A stretch of DNA of 64,000 bases, taken from positions 7,575,501 to 7,639,500 of the forward strand of contig NZ_CP024985.1 in the NCBI RefSeq assembly GCF_002803845.1. The letters are read 5' to 3'. The notes beneath the pieces are model-generated. The model was not told the DNA's origin, ran no database searches, and was given only the letters and a program-made list of their open reading frames with translations. Positions 24,495-34,020 of the stretch are shown piece by piece. Numbering within the stretch: position 1 is the first letter of the stretch; every line of letters begins with the position of its first letter. A program made the translations under genes and the position numbers. This stretch comes from Streptomyces lavendulae subsp. lavendulae (GTDB taxonomy: Bacteria; Actinomycetota; Actinomycetes; Streptomycetales; Streptomycetaceae).

Positions 24495-25892
24495 CTACTG
24501 CTGAGGGCGATCTCGCCCTCCGGAGCGGTCGACCTGGTCGGCCGCCGTGCGCGCCCGTACCTCTTCCGGGGTGAGGTACTGGTCGGTGTGCTCGAAGTCG
24601 CGCAATGTCGGCGGCTTGTTCGTTTGGAAGCCGGTCCGGACGAAGTCGTCGCCGGCCACGGCGTTCAGGAGCCAGTTCGTCATCACCCGGGTCTTGGCGG
24701 CGCCGGTGCGCAGTGCCGCCCAGTGGTAGCCGCGGGCCACGGCCTGGGCGGGCATGCCGCGCAGGTCGATGCCGAGTGGCCGGGAGACGCCGTCGCGGCC
24801 GCCGAGGTCCACGACGAGTCCGAGGTCCTTGTGGACGTACCGCCGTAGTGGGGTGCCTCGCAGTGTGGCGACGATGTTGTCGGCGGCGACCTTGCCCTGG
24901 CGCATGGCGTGCTGTGCGGTGGGCGGGCACACCGTGCCGTCCCCGCCGGTGGCGAGGTCGGGCACGGCTGCCGCGTCACCGAGCGCGAACGCGCCCTCCG
25001 CCCCCGGCACCCGCAGGTCCGCAGTGACGACGAGTCGGCCGCTCTTCGCGGTCTCGGCGCCCAGGGTTGCGACGAGCGGGCTCGCGGCGACGCCGGCAGT
25101 CCAGATGAGGGTGCGGCAGGGCAGCACGCGCCCGTCGGTGAGGGTGACGTCCTCGGGGCCCGCCTTGGCGACGGAGGTGCCGAGGGAGACCTCGATGCCG
25201 CGGCGGCGCAGCACGTCGAGGGCTGCCCGGCCGAGCCGGTCGCCGAGCTCGGGCATCAGCTTCGGGGCCACGTCCACGAGGTGCCAGCTGATCTCGCGCC
25301 GGTCCAGCCGGGGGTAGCGGCCGACGGCGTTCATGGTGAGCCTCTCCAGGGAGGCGGCCGTCTCGGTGCCCGCGTAGCCGCCGCCCACCACGACGAAGCC
25401 GAGCCGTGAGGCCCGTTCCGCCGAGCCCGGTGCGGCGGCGTCGGCCAGGTCGAGCTGGGCGATCACGTGGTCGCGCAGGTGGGCCGCCTCGGCCAGCGTC
25501 TTCATGCCGCGGCCGTGTTCCGCCAGGCCCGGGATGTCGAAGGTGCGGGTCACGCTTCCCGGCGCGAGCACCAGGTGGTCGTACGGCTGGTCCACCAGCT
25601 CCCCGGTGATCTTCCGGATGACGCAGACCTTGGCCCGGGTGTCGACGCCCACGGCCCCGCCGGGCACGATCCGGGTCCGGTGGCGGCGGCTGCGGCGCAG
25701 CGACACCGCCACGGACTGGGGGGTGAGCACCCCGGAGGCCACCTGCGGCAGCAGGGGCAGGTAGAGCTGGTAGGAGGACGGAGTGACCAGCAGGATCTCC
25801 GCCTCCCCGGGTTTCAGCGTCCGCTCCAGGCGGCGTACGCAGGCGACGCCGGCGAAGCCCGCGCCGACGACCACGATCCTCGGTCGTGCCAT
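24495..25892 (-). CDS. Type II NADH dehydrogenase-like FAD oxidoreductase
   Basis: 465 residues from ATG 25892 (GAAGGGA upstream). FAD motif RIVVVGAGFAGVACVRRLE at the N-terminus; NAD(P)H motif GFVVVGGGYAGTETAASLE near residue 170; FAD-binding ALGDAAAVP near residue 300. This layout matches NDH-2 enzymes, which pass electrons from NADH to menaquinone without pumping protons. The C-terminal end (YHWAALRTGAAKTRVMTNWLL) contains the amphipathic segment that anchors the enzyme to the membrane. It could be a second Ndh beside the housekeeping copy. It is not in an operon with its neighbours. Confidence 0.88.
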   Translation of the reverse strand: MARPRIVVVGAGFAGVACVRRLERTLKPGEAEILLVTPSSYQLYLPLLPQVASGVLTPQSVAVSLRRSRRHRTRIVPGGAVGVDTRAKVCVIRKITGELVDQPYDHLVLAPGSVTRTFDIPGLAEHGRGMKTLAEAAHLRDHVIAQLDLADAAAPGSAERASRLGFVVVGGGYAGTETAASLERLTMNAVGRYPRLDRREISWHLVDVAPKLMPELGDRLGRAALDVLRRRGIEVSLGTSVAKAGPEDVTLTDGRVLPCRTLIWTAGVAASPLVATLGAETAKSGRLVVTADLRVPGAEGAFALGDAAAVPDLATGGDGTVCPPTAQHAMRQGKVAADNIVATLRGTPLRRYVHKDLGLVVDLGGRDGVSRPLGIDLRGMPAQAVARGYHWAALRTGAAKTRVMTNWLLNAVAGDDFVRTGFQTNKPPTLRDFEHTDQYLTPEEVRARTAADQVDRSGGRDRPQQ

Positions 25893-26147
25893 GGTGTCCG
25901 TCCCTTCTCGGGCGTACGGGTCACCGGCCCTCCTTCCCCGGCAAGCCGTTCCATGCACCCGGAATGCAGGGCGGATCGGCTCGGGAATGGAGGGAACCCG
26001 TACACACCTACCTGATCGTCGAGCAGTGCGCCGGTGTCATCGGTGACCACCCGCGGCGCAACGCTGGTGTAGCCCACGGATGCAGTGTGACTCACCGGTG
26101 CTGCCTCCTGGTGTGTCTCTCCGTGACGGGACGGCCTTGGCGACCGA

Positions 26148-27065
26148 CTAGGACATATGCGGGCCTGGACGAGGCAGGGAGGTGCCCTGGTCGGCTGGTG
26201 ACTCAGGGGGAGGGGGCATTGCCCACCGGATTGTCCGGATCAGGGCGTGCCCGGACAGAAGTACGCAGGCTGCCGCAGCCCCGGCCGCCGGGTGCAGGCC
26301 GAGCAGGGCGGGAGCCCACGGCGGCAGCAGTGCGACCGCGTTCGCGCCGAGCAGCATGTACGGGGCCCGGGCGAAGCCGGTCAGGGGCGGGCGGCGGAGG
26401 ATGAAGCGGGCCGCCTCAAGGGCCTCGGGCGTGGCCCTCAGCTCCGGCCGGTACTCCGACAGCAGGGCTGTGAGTGCCGCCCGGTCGCGGGGCGGGTCCA
26501 GCACGCCGAGGGCCGTTCCCACGCGTGCTGTGTCCGCCACGTAGGCGTCGTATCCGGCGCCGTCCAGGGGGTGCTCACCGAAGCGCTGGTGGGCCCGGAG
26601 GAAGCAGTCGACCTCGGCCGCGTGCACCCAGCCCAGCAGATGGGGGTCGGCCGCATGGTAGTGCTCGCCCGCCGCTGTGGTGCCCCGCACGGCTTGGTGG
26701 ACCGCCCGTACGCGGTCGACGGCGAGCTGAGCGTCCTGCGCGGTGCCGTAGGTGGTGACGGCCAGGAAAGTGCTGGTGCGCTGGAGCCTGCCCCACGGGT
26801 CCCCACGGAAGCCCGAGTGCGCGGCGACCGCAGCCATGGCGAGCGGGTGCAGGGACTGGAGCAGGAGGGCGCTCAGGCCCCCGACGAACATCGAGGCGTC
26901 GGCGTGCACCGTGCGGATGGGGCGCTCGGGGCCGAACCATCGCGGCCCGGGGGTGGTGTGTATCCGGGCGCGGTTCGCGGGGCCCGACGGGCCGGCCACC
27001 CGGCTGAACAGCGTCGAGCCGAGCCGCTCCCGCACCTGCCGGCCCCGAGCAGGCCATCTGTCCAT
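26148..27065 (-). CDS. Oxygenase MpaB family / DUF2236 protein
   Basis: 305 residues from ATG 27065 with AGGAG upstream. The DUF2236/MpaB-like pattern is clear: VHADASMFVGGLSALLLQSLHPLAMAAV near the N-terminus, then FRGDPWGRLQRTSTFL and GTTAAGEHYHAADPHLLGWVHA, and a C-terminal hydrophobic region (PPWAPALLGLHPAAGAAAACVLL). The conserved His and Arg residues of this family form a haem b site, as in latex clearing protein (Lcp). The reaction here is unknown. It stands alone between non-coding gaps of about 250 bp on both sides; the 25893-26147 gap holds no gene I can support. Confidence 0.85.
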   Translation of the reverse strand: MDRWPARGRQVRERLGSTLFSRVAGPSGPANRARIHTTPGPRWFGPERPIRTVHADASMFVGGLSALLLQSLHPLAMAAVAAHSGFRGDPWGRLQRTSTFLAVTTYGTAQDAQLAVDRVRAVHQAVRGTTAAGEHYHAADPHLLGWVHAAEVDCFLRAHQRFGEHPLDGAGYDAYVADTARVGTALGVLDPPRDRAALTALLSEYRPELRATPEALEAARFILRRPPLTGFARAPYMLLGANAVALLPPWAPALLGLHPAAGAAAACVLLSGHALIRTIRWAMPPPPESPADQGTSLPRPGPHMS

Positions 27066-27218
27066 GATGCTCTCCTGCCCGCCCCGGCCTCGGCCCATGT
27101 TCCGCCCGCGCCGGGGCCTGTCCGGCGGGCACGTCGGGTGTCGCGACAGTGCGGCGGCCCGCACACGTATGGTCACGGCCCTGCCACCTGGCGTCGCGAC
27201 GTCGTGACCCAAACGCCG

Positions 27219-27258
27219 GGGAAGACCGGGTCCGGTGCCTTCCGGACGACGTCTTCCC
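27219..27258 (-). terminator. Nested hairpin downstream of SRPBCC gene
   Basis: Outer arms GGGAAGAC / GTCTTCCC (27219-27226 and 27251-27258) enclose inner arms GTCCGG / CCGGAC (27230-27235 and 27242-27247) with a 6-nt loop. It begins 57 bp past the stop of the minus-strand SRPBCC gene and is probably its terminator. The rest of the 27066-27315 gap shows no gene. Confidence 0.55.
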
Positions 27259-27315
27259 GGTCCGTCTGACGGTGGAGCGGTGCTGCCTCCGAGCGGAGGT
27301 CGGAAGCGGCCCGCC

Positions 27316-27750
27316 TCACCGGCCCACAGCCGCTGATGGCAGTCGCTGCGCGACCTTGTCCGCGAGCGCCTCGAACTCCGCACGCAGGAAAGGCTCGGCG
27401 AATCTGGCAATGCCCTTGAACCGCAGCGAAGCGGTGTAGCTCAAGCGGGTGGCAAGCGCCGACTGCGCCTCGAAACGCATGACGTCAGTCGCGGTCACGG
27501 TCTTGTTCACTCCGATGAACACCAACTGCTGAGGCTCTCGGGATGCGAGACGGTAGACCAGATTGGTGGTACGCCCGCGGAAACGCGAAGTGTTGTCCCA
27601 GCTGGCCCCTGGCCTCACCGGTCCTTCGTCGATCCGGACACACCGTACCGTGCCCGGGTCCCATTCCTCGGTGTGGCCGAAGTCCTCCAGGTAGGTGATC
27701 AAGACGTCGAGCGGAAGTCCGACGAGGAAACTGCGCTCTACCGTGATCAC
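27316..27750 (-). CDS. SRPBCC family protein
   Basis: 144 residues from GTG 27750, chosen for the GGAGGAG site 9 nt upstream. Helix-grip fold: ITVERSFLVGLPLDVLITYLEDFGHTEEWDPGTV, then a sheet with SWDNTSRFRGRTTNLVYRLA, and a long C-terminal helix (FAEPFLRAEFEALADKVAQRL). Similar proteins are listed as polyketide cyclase/dehydrase-like or as lipid binders. It has no coupled partner. The divergent VOC gene begins 193 bp away, so the space between holds two promoters. Confidence 0.82.
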   Translation of the reverse strand: MITVERSFLVGLPLDVLITYLEDFGHTEEWDPGTVRCVRIDEGPVRPGASWDNTSRFRGRTTNLVYRLASREPQQLVFIGVNKTVTATDVMRFEAQSALATRLSYTASLRFKGIARFAEPFLRAEFEALADKVAQRLPSAAVGR

Positions 27751-27943
27751 TGCTCTCACTCCTCCTGCCGATTTCAGGGCGGTCCACTGCCGCGATGCTT
27801 CGGTTCCCCTTCGCGTCCCAGGTCCGAATCGGATGCGTCCCACGGGCGAACCTGCATGGTGCCGTGGCACTGGTGGAGGGACATGCGACAGTAGTGCTGC
27901 TGGAGAGACGCAGAGACAGGCCGGTTCTCACTGGGAGTCGTCG

Positions 27944-28291
27944 ATGGCCGTTCGCCGTGTGGTGCCCAACATCCAGTCGGAGGCCGTGCAGGAGAGCCGG
28001 GAGTTCTACGGCCTGCTCGGCTTCGAGGAGGTCATGAACCACGGCTGGATCGTGACGCTCGCCTCCCCGTCCAGCCCGGCAGCGCAGGTCAGCGTCATGG
28101 CCGGCGACAAGACCGCTCCCGTCACGCCCGACATGAGTGTCGAGGTGGACGACGTGGACGCGGCATATGCGGTCATGCGGGAGAGCGGAGCGGAGATCAT
28201 CCACCCCTTGCAGGACGAGGAGTGGGGCGTGCGACGGTTCTTCGTCCGCGACCCCAGCGGACGGGTCGTCAACGTGCTGGGTCACCGATGA
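27944..28291 (+). CDS. VOC/glyoxalase family protein
   Basis: 115 residues, one VOC module pair (two beta-alpha-beta-beta-beta units). Start ATG 27944 with GGGAG upstream. The tail FVRDPSGRVVNVLGH is the family end, with the Asp-Pro and terminal Val-Asn where bleomycin-resistance-type members carry the metal Glu; here the metal residues are only partly conserved. It could be a dioxygenase-like or binding protein. Function not assignable from sequence. Confidence 0.8.
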   Translation: MAVRRVVPNIQSEAVQESREFYGLLGFEEVMNHGWIVTLASPSSPAAQVSVMAGDKTAPVTPDMSVEVDDVDAAYAVMRESGAEIIHPLQDEEWGVRRFFVRDPSGRVVNVLGHR

Positions 28292-28432
28292 CGGACTTTC
28301 CCGCACCTCCGTGAAAGCGCTGGTCATGGCAACTCGTTGAGGGCTGCGATCAGTGCGGATGCTTCGTGGCGGTAACGCCGCAAGGTCTCCACCCCCGGCA
28401 CGCGGGTGACGAGCGGTGGGAGAATCGCGAGG

Positions 28433-29407
28433 GTGACGACGACAACGAGTGACATCGAGACTGCGGCCGGGGTGCTGCGCGGTGGTGGCCTGGTGGCCTT
28501 GCCGACCGAGACCGTCTACGGCCTGGGCGCCAACGCCGAGGACGCCGCCGCGATTTCGCGCATCTTCCAGGTCAAGGGGCGCCCGCCCTCCCATCCCTTG
28601 ATCGTCCACATCGGGGGCGCCGGGCAGTTGGACGCCTGGGTCCAGGACGTACCCGACAGTGCCCGCCTTCTGGCCGACCACTTCTGGCCGGGGCCGCTGA
28701 CGCTGGTGCTGCGGCGCGGTCGACGCGTGCCCCTCGAAGCGACCGGCGGGCTGGAGACGGTGGCCGTGCGCGTGCCCGACCACCCCGTGGCACTCGCGCT
28801 GCTGTCGGCCTTCGGCGGAGGCGTGACGGCCCCGTCGGCCAACCGCTTCGGTTCCGTCAGCCCCACCACGGCCGATCACGTCCGTGCGGAGCTCGGCGAT
28901 GCCGTCGACTTCGTACTGGACGGCGGCCCCTGCCGGGTCGGCGTCGAGTCGACCATCGTCGACGCCACCGGCGACACCCCGGCCATCCTGCGGCCCGGCG
29001 GGGTCACGAGAGAGGACCTCGAAGCGGTGCTGGGCCGCCCGCTCGCGGTGCCCGCGACGAGTACGGTCCGGGTGCCGGGCCAGCATCCCTCGCACTACGC
29101 GCCGCGCGCCCGGGTCGTCCTGGTGGAGCCCGGGCAAGCCGTCGCCGAAGCGGAGCTCGCACAGGAGCAGGGGCACCGGGCGGGCGTCCTCGTTCCCCCC
29201 GGCTTCGCCGGAAACGCGGTGAAGGCACACGCGGTGGTGGAGGTCCCCCCTTCGACGGCCGCCTACGCCCGCGGGCTGTACGGGTTCCTGCGCGAGCTCG
29301 ACGAGCAGGGGTGCGACCTCATCGTCGCGTCCCTGCCGCCGGAGGAGGGGCTGGGACTGGCCATCGCCAACCGGCTGCGCCGCGCCGCAGGACCGCGGCC
29401 GTCGTGA
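28433..29407 (+). CDS. Sua5-type L-threonylcarbamoyladenylate synthase-like protein
   Basis: 324 residues from GTG 28433. The YrdC domain (about 5-195) shows LVALPTETVYGLGANA, IFQVKGRPPSHPLIVH (the KxR-type nucleotide site), WPGPLTLVL and TAPSANRFGSVSPT. The C-terminal part (from about 225) is the Sua5 extension, introduced by the conserved linker PGQHPSHYAPRA. Sua5 makes threonylcarbamoyl-AMP for t6A37 of tRNA. Streptomyces normally has a shorter housekeeping copy next to prfA, so this is probably a second, long-form copy; some such paralogues in gene clusters act in carbamoyl transfer. No such cluster is adjacent here. Confidence 0.9.
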   Translation: MTTTTSDIETAAGVLRGGGLVALPTETVYGLGANAEDAAAISRIFQVKGRPPSHPLIVHIGGAGQLDAWVQDVPDSARLLADHFWPGPLTLVLRRGRRVPLEATGGLETVAVRVPDHPVALALLSAFGGGVTAPSANRFGSVSPTTADHVRAELGDAVDFVLDGGPCRVGVESTIVDATGDTPAILRPGGVTREDLEAVLGRPLAVPATSTVRVPGQHPSHYAPRARVVLVEPGQAVAEAELAQEQGHRAGVLVPPGFAGNAVKAHAVVEVPPSTAAYARGLYGFLRELDEQGCDLIVASLPPEEGLGLAIANRLRRAAGPRPS

Positions 29408-29517
29408 GCGCCCGCACGCGAGCCACGAGAAGGCGCTGACGGAGGTGTGTCGAACGCACGCCCGATGACGTTCATGCCGTCTGGCGCGCAACCTTCAGGA
29501 GAACCGGGGGCCCGCCC

Positions 29518-30159
29518 TCACGAAGCCGCACCCGCGGGTGCCTGGAGTCCGCGGTGGGTGACCAGGCGGGCCGTTCCGTCGGCCAGCCGGTACGAGAGCC
29601 CCACAACGGCGGCCTGACCGGCTTCGACCGCCTGAGCCAGGACGCGGGAACGGTCCAGTAGCAGGTCGACGGTGTGCCTTATGTGCTCGGCGATGAAGTG
29701 CTCGTCCTCGGTGTACCCGGCGGCGCGGGCGGCCAGCACGCTGGGAGTGACCCGTTCGATCACGTCCCGCACGTAGCCACCCGCCGCCGTGCCGTTCTCG
29801 ACGGCGGCGCGGGTGGCCGCGACCGCGCCGCACGCGTCGTGACCGAGCACCACGATCAGCGGCGCGCCGAGCACGCTCACCCCGTACTCGATGCTGCCGA
29901 GCACCTCCGGTCCCTGGACGTGTCCGGCGGTACGGACCACGAACAGGTCGCCGAGCCCACGGTCGAAGATGATCTCGGCGGCCAGGCGGGAGTCGGAGCA
30001 GCCGAAGAGGACCGCGAACGGATTCTGCGCGGGCGCGACCTCGGTGCGGCGCGCCGCGTCCTGATTCGGGTGTTCCGTCGAACCGGCGACGAACCGCTGG
30101 TTGCCGGCCAGCAGCATGTCGAGGGCTTCACGAGGGGTAAGGGCCTGGGTGTCGGTCAT
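29518..30159 (-). CDS. Beta-class carbonic anhydrase
   Basis: 213 residues from ATG 30159 (an in-frame ATG two codons upstream at 30165 is possible). Zinc ligands are Cys54, His107 and Cys110 (FGCSDSR and LGHDACGA), and the Asp56-Arg58 pair next to the first Cys is present, as in type I beta enzymes. It hydrates CO2 to bicarbonate in the cytoplasm. The Shine-Dalgarno sequence is weak, but a -10-like TACCCT lies 7 nt before the ATG, which suggests a leaderless transcript. It is not part of an operon. Confidence 0.93.
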   Translation of the reverse strand: MTDTQALTPREALDMLLAGNQRFVAGSTEHPNQDAARRTEVAPAQNPFAVLFGCSDSRLAAEIIFDRGLGDLFVVRTAGHVQGPEVLGSIEYGVSVLGAPLIVVLGHDACGAVAATRAAVENGTAAGGYVRDVIERVTPSVLAARAAGYTEDEHFIAEHIRHTVDLLLDRSRVLAQAVEAGQAAVVGLSYRLADGTARLVTHRGLQAPAGAAS

Positions 30160-30166
30160 GGGCATC

Positions 30167-30196
30167 AGGGTAGGGCCATGCCCAAAGGGGTGTCCT
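30167..30196 (-). promoter_or_regulatory. Candidate promoter for leaderless carbonic anhydrase mRNA
   Basis: On the minus strand, AGGACA (30196-30191), an 18-bp spacer, then TACCCT (30172-30167). Transcription would begin about 7 nt later, at the ATG at 30159. The -35 matches the consensus only in its GACA half, so this is a moderate prediction supported mainly by the -10 placement and the lack of a ribosome binding site. Confidence 0.4.
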
Positions 30197-30307
30197 GCCA
30201 GGTCGGGCCCACTGAGCCGGCGGGCGAGGTCGGGACCCGAGCCGGTGGCCTGCCGGCACGGCGGCCCACCGCAGGACGCCTCTGCTCGGCCGCCGCGGGC
30301 GATCCGC

Positions 30308-30607
30308 CTACGGAAGCTTGGCGGCCAAGACTTCAACCTCCCGGATGTCAGGAGGACTGGCGAGCAGGGTGGGGGCGATTTCCATCAGCGCGGCCGCGAT
30401 CCGGCCGTTCAGGTGGGCTTGACGCCCTGCCTCGTCGTCGAAGGTGTCGAAAACACCGAAGCTCGTGGGCCCGAGCCTGAACGAGTACCAGCTGACGGTC
30501 TGCGCTTCCTCCCGGGCCAGTTCCAAGGCGTTCCGCAGGAGTTCCTGGACTTGGGCAGCGTGTTCGGGCTTGGCCTCGATACGGGCGAGAAGGCCGGTCT
30601 GGGGCAT
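30308..30607 (-). CDS. Antibiotic biosynthesis monooxygenase (ABM) domain protein
   Basis: 99 residues, a single ABM ferredoxin-like domain: LLARIEAKPEHAAQVQELL, then ELAREEAQTVSWYSFRLGP, and FGVFDTFDDEAGRQAHLNG. Members act as cofactor-free quinol monooxygenases (YgiN-like) or haem-degrading enzymes; the His near residue 67 (QAHLNG) is the usual conserved position. It lies alone between the carbonic anhydrase gene and a long gap. Probably a small oxidative-stress enzyme. Confidence 0.85.
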   Translation of the reverse strand: MPQTGLLARIEAKPEHAAQVQELLRNALELAREEAQTVSWYSFRLGPTSFGVFDTFDDEAGRQAHLNGRIAAALMEIAPTLLASPPDIREVEVLAAKLP

Positions 30608-30999
30608 GGAGGACTCCGTAGTGTCTCGGGAAACGATCGGTCACTGGGGGAGAGATACCTGGCGGCGCGCCACGATGCCCGCGACACGTCCTCTGCTGTC
30701 TTCGGTACCACCAGCTCTCCGCACGGCTCCTGGCCCGTCAGTTCACTCGGATGACACACGCCCCTGGACTGTCCGAGCACACTCGACCGCCGCCTTCGCC
30801 TTCCTGGTCGCGCCGACGGTGTGCACGTCGGCTGCCGCGCCGGCGACGACGAGTCGGACGCGGCCCGACGCAAGGGTCCGGCTTGTCCATCTGCTCGGTG
30901 AGCCGACGGTGAGCGTGTGGTGAGCGGTCCGATCGAAAGTGATGTCGTCGCCGGGTCCCAGCGGGGGGTGCGGCACGGACAGGGCAGAGGAGTACGGGC
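30608..30999. other. Intergenic 392 bp, divergent
   Basis: Between the ABM and SDR genes. It should hold both promoters. Minus-strand reading of 30610-30760 gives protein-like text (TAEDVSRASWRAARYLSPSD) and 30743-30980 gives another open stretch, but neither has a start with a ribosome binding site or a recognised family. They may be remnants of a lost gene or chance frames in GC-rich DNA. Confidence 0.3.
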
Positions 31000-31782
<783 letters not shown>

Positions 31783-31853
31783 ACCGTCCTGGTTCTGTGC
31801 TCCGGCACCCACGCCTGGACCGACCCCCGCGGGACAGACGCCGGCCGGCGGCG

Positions 31854-31873
31854 CCCCGGCCTCGCGACCGGGG
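31854..31873. terminator. Hairpin between convergent SDR and MarR genes
   Basis: CCCCGG / CCGGGG (31854-31859 and 31868-31873) with an 8-nt loop, between two converging stops at 31782 and 31911. A G-rich run follows. Likely a shared terminator. Confidence 0.4.
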
Positions 31874-31910
31874 GGGCAGGGAGCCCAGCCCCCTCACCGG
31901 ACCGAGGGCG

Positions 31911-32342
31911 TCACCGATCGGCGGGGGCGCCCGCGCCGTCGTCGACGCGTTGGAGCAGGTCGAGCAGCGTGGCGCGGTCGGCCGGGGACAGGTGCGAGTA
32001 GCAGGCGGCGAGGACTTCGTCGGCGATCCGGTGTCCTGCGCTCAGGACCGCTTCGCCGGACGGGGTGAGGTAGTGCTCGATGCGTCGGCCGCGGCCCGGC
32101 CTGCGGTCGATCAGGCCGAGGGCCGTCAGCCGGCCGGCGAGCGTGCCGAAGGCCTGCTCGCTCTGGAACGTCGCCGTGGCCAGGGCGCGGGCCGGCGCCC
32201 CGGGCGCTCGGCTGATCGCTCGGAGGGCGTCCCACTGGGCCAGTGTCGTACCGGCGGCGGCGAGGCGGCTGTCCAGCGCACGGTGCTGCCTGTACTGGGC
32301 TTGCTTCACCGCTCTTCCAAGGACCTGAAGTTCATCTGGCAT
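31911..32342 (-). CDS. MarR-family transcriptional regulator
   Basis: 143 residues. Winged helix at about residues 30-100 (FQSEQAFGTLAGRLTALGLIDRR) with the wing GRGRRIEHYLTPSGEAVL. Flanking helices make the dimer interface. It diverges from an alpha/beta hydrolase gene across a 62-bp region dominated by a 28-bp AT-rich palindrome, which is a very good candidate for its operator. By MarR logic it represses both genes until a phenolic or other small ligand releases it; the hydrolase may act on that ligand. Confidence 0.92.
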   Translation of the reverse strand: MPDELQVLGRAVKQAQYRQHRALDSRLAAAGTTLAQWDALRAISRAPGAPARALATATFQSEQAFGTLAGRLTALGLIDRRPGRGRRIEHYLTPSGEAVLSAGHRIADEVLAACYSHLSPADRATLLDLLQRVDDGAGAPADR

Positions 32343-32404
32343 GAGTCCATCCTACGCCATGACTAAGGTTGCTTATATAAACAAGCTTAGTTAGAGTTCT
32401 GGGC
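32343..32404. promoter_or_regulatory. Divergent MarR operator and promoters
   Basis: A 28-bp imperfect palindrome at 32363-32390, matching its own reverse complement at 24 of 28 positions; its core TTATATAA is unusual in this GC-rich DNA. For the hydrolase: -35 TTGCTT (32369-32374), 17-bp spacer, -10 TAGAGT (32392-32397), ATG 7 nt later (leaderless). For marR on the minus strand: -10 TAGGAT (32354-32349), ATG 6 nt later (also nearly leaderless). The palindrome covers the hydrolase -35 and spacer and the upstream part of the marR promoter, so one bound dimer could block both. Confidence 0.75.
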
Positions 32405-33190
32405 ATGCCCTCAGACAAAACTGTCGCCCTGTACCCGGACCTGTCCCTCACCCAGACCGAAGCCGGAACCGGCAGGCCCTGCCTGGTCCTGCACGGCGGC
32501 GGGGGACCGGCCACCGTCGCCGGACTCGCCGCCCACCTGGCGCGGACCGCCCACACGATCACGCCGGTACACCCGGGATGGGACGGCACCCGGCGCCCCG
32601 GATGGCTGACCGGCATCGACGATCTCGCCCTCGCCTACCTGCACCACCTCCAAGACCGCGGACTGCGTGACGTCCTGGTCGTCGGCTCCTCGATCGGCGG
32701 CTGGACCGCGGCGGAGATGGCGGTACGGGACACCGGCGGCATCATCACAGGCCTCGTCCTGATCGACCCCGTCGGAGTCCACGTCGAGACCGAGCCGATC
32801 AGGGACTTCTTCGGGCTCGATGCCCTCGGCGTGGCCGAGTACGCCTGGCACGACTCGGCCCGCTTCTACCGTGACCCCGAAACGCTCTCCGCCGGGCAGC
32901 TCGCCCTTCAGCGCGACAACATGGCCACTCTGCGCGCCCTCGCGGGCGACCCCTACATGCACGACCCGAAGCTGCTCCGCCGTCTGCGGCGCGTCGACGT
33001 ACCGGCTCTCCTGCTCTGGGGCGGGAGCGACCGCATCGTCACTCCCGCCTACGGCGCCGCGTACGCCGAAGCCTTCGGCAGCGGCCGGCTCCACGTCATC
33101 CCCGAGGCGGGCCACCTGCCACACCTGGAACGGCCGGAAGCGACCCTCGCCGCGATCGACGCCTACCTGCGCGAGACGATCGGCGACTGA
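32405..33190 (+). CDS. Alpha/beta hydrolase
   Basis: 261 residues. Oxyanion segment VLHGGGGPATVAG (about 29-41), nucleophile elbow VVGSSIGGWTA (Ser99 region), acid in LLWGGSDRIVTP, and catalytic His in IPEAGHLPHLERPE. ATG 32405 at the predicted transcription start. No lid domain signature specific to a substrate class. The divergent MarR gene and shared operator suggest an inducible detoxifying or degradative hydrolase. Confidence 0.92.
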   Translation: MPSDKTVALYPDLSLTQTEAGTGRPCLVLHGGGGPATVAGLAAHLARTAHTITPVHPGWDGTRRPGWLTGIDDLALAYLHHLQDRGLRDVLVVGSSIGGWTAAEMAVRDTGGIITGLVLIDPVGVHVETEPIRDFFGLDALGVAEYAWHDSARFYRDPETLSAGQLALQRDNMATLRALAGDPYMHDPKLLRRLRRVDVPALLLWGGSDRIVTPAYGAAYAEAFGSGRLHVIPEAGHLPHLERPEATLAAIDAYLRETIGD

Positions 33191-33453
33191 GTCGGCGATG
33201 GCTCCTCGGCCTGGCCGCCGGCCTTGAACCGCCGTCCGCGACCGGCCGGAAGTCCGGAGCCCCGTCGGCAGCTGCGGGGACGGATAGAACCCGCGAGGGC
33301 GACGTCGAGATCAGGTGGCTTGTCCGAGTCGGCCGAGTACACCAAGCTGAGCCCCGAGCGCGAGGGATACCGGTGAGTCCGGATCGCGCACCGATGGGTT
33401 TCCCGCGCCGCGCTGGTCCAGGTGCCGGACACCCACGCACGGAAGGCTGAGCC

Positions 33454-34020
33454 ATGCGGAAACTGATCTACGGCATGAACCTGACCCTGGACGGCTACAT
33501 CGCCGCGGCCGGCGACGACATCGGCTGGAGCGGACCGCCGAGCGAGGAGCTCTTCCGGTGGTGGCTCGATCACGAGCAGGCGAGTGGCCTGTCCCTGTAT
33601 GGGCGCAAGCTGTGGGAGGCGATGAGTTCCTACTGGCCGACCGGCGACCAGCAGCCGGGCGCCACCCCGGCGGAGATCGAGTTCGCGCGGAACTGGCGGG
33701 ACACTCCGAAGGTGGTGTTCTCCTCGACGATCGACAAGGTCGCCTGGAACACCCGCCTGGTCACCGGTGACGCGATCGCCGAGATCACCCGGCTCAAGGC
33801 CGAGGACGGCGGACCGATGAACATCGGCGGTGCAACGCTCGCGGGGGCGGCCATGCGCGCCGGGCTGATCGACGAGTACGTGATCGCCGCCCATCCGGTC
33901 CTGGTGGGCAGTGGCACGCCGTTCTTCACCGCGCTGGACAGCCGGGTGAACCTGAACCTGGTGGAGACGCGGACGTTTCCCGGCGGCGTGGTCCTGACCA
34001 GGTACGAGACGAGGCGCTGA
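33454..34020 (+). CDS. Dihydrofolate reductase family protein (RibD C-terminal-like)
   Basis: 188 residues. RKLIYGMNLTLDGYIAAAGDDIGW at the start and GGATLAGAAMRAGLIDEYVIAAHPVLVGSGTPFF near the end are signatures of the stand-alone RibD_C reductase group, common in Streptomyces. These use NADPH and have varied or unknown substrates; it is not the folate enzyme. ATG 33454. The 263-bp region upstream (33191-33453) contains no gene I can support, only a possible CCCCG/CGGGG stem near 33262-33281. Confidence 0.88.
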   Translation: MRKLIYGMNLTLDGYIAAAGDDIGWSGPPSEELFRWWLDHEQASGLSLYGRKLWEAMSSYWPTGDQQPGATPAEIEFARNWRDTPKVVFSSTIDKVAWNTRLVTGDAIAEITRLKAEDGGPMNIGGATLAGAAMRAGLIDEYVIAAHPVLVGSGTPFFTALDSRVNLNLVETRTFPGGVVLTRYETRR

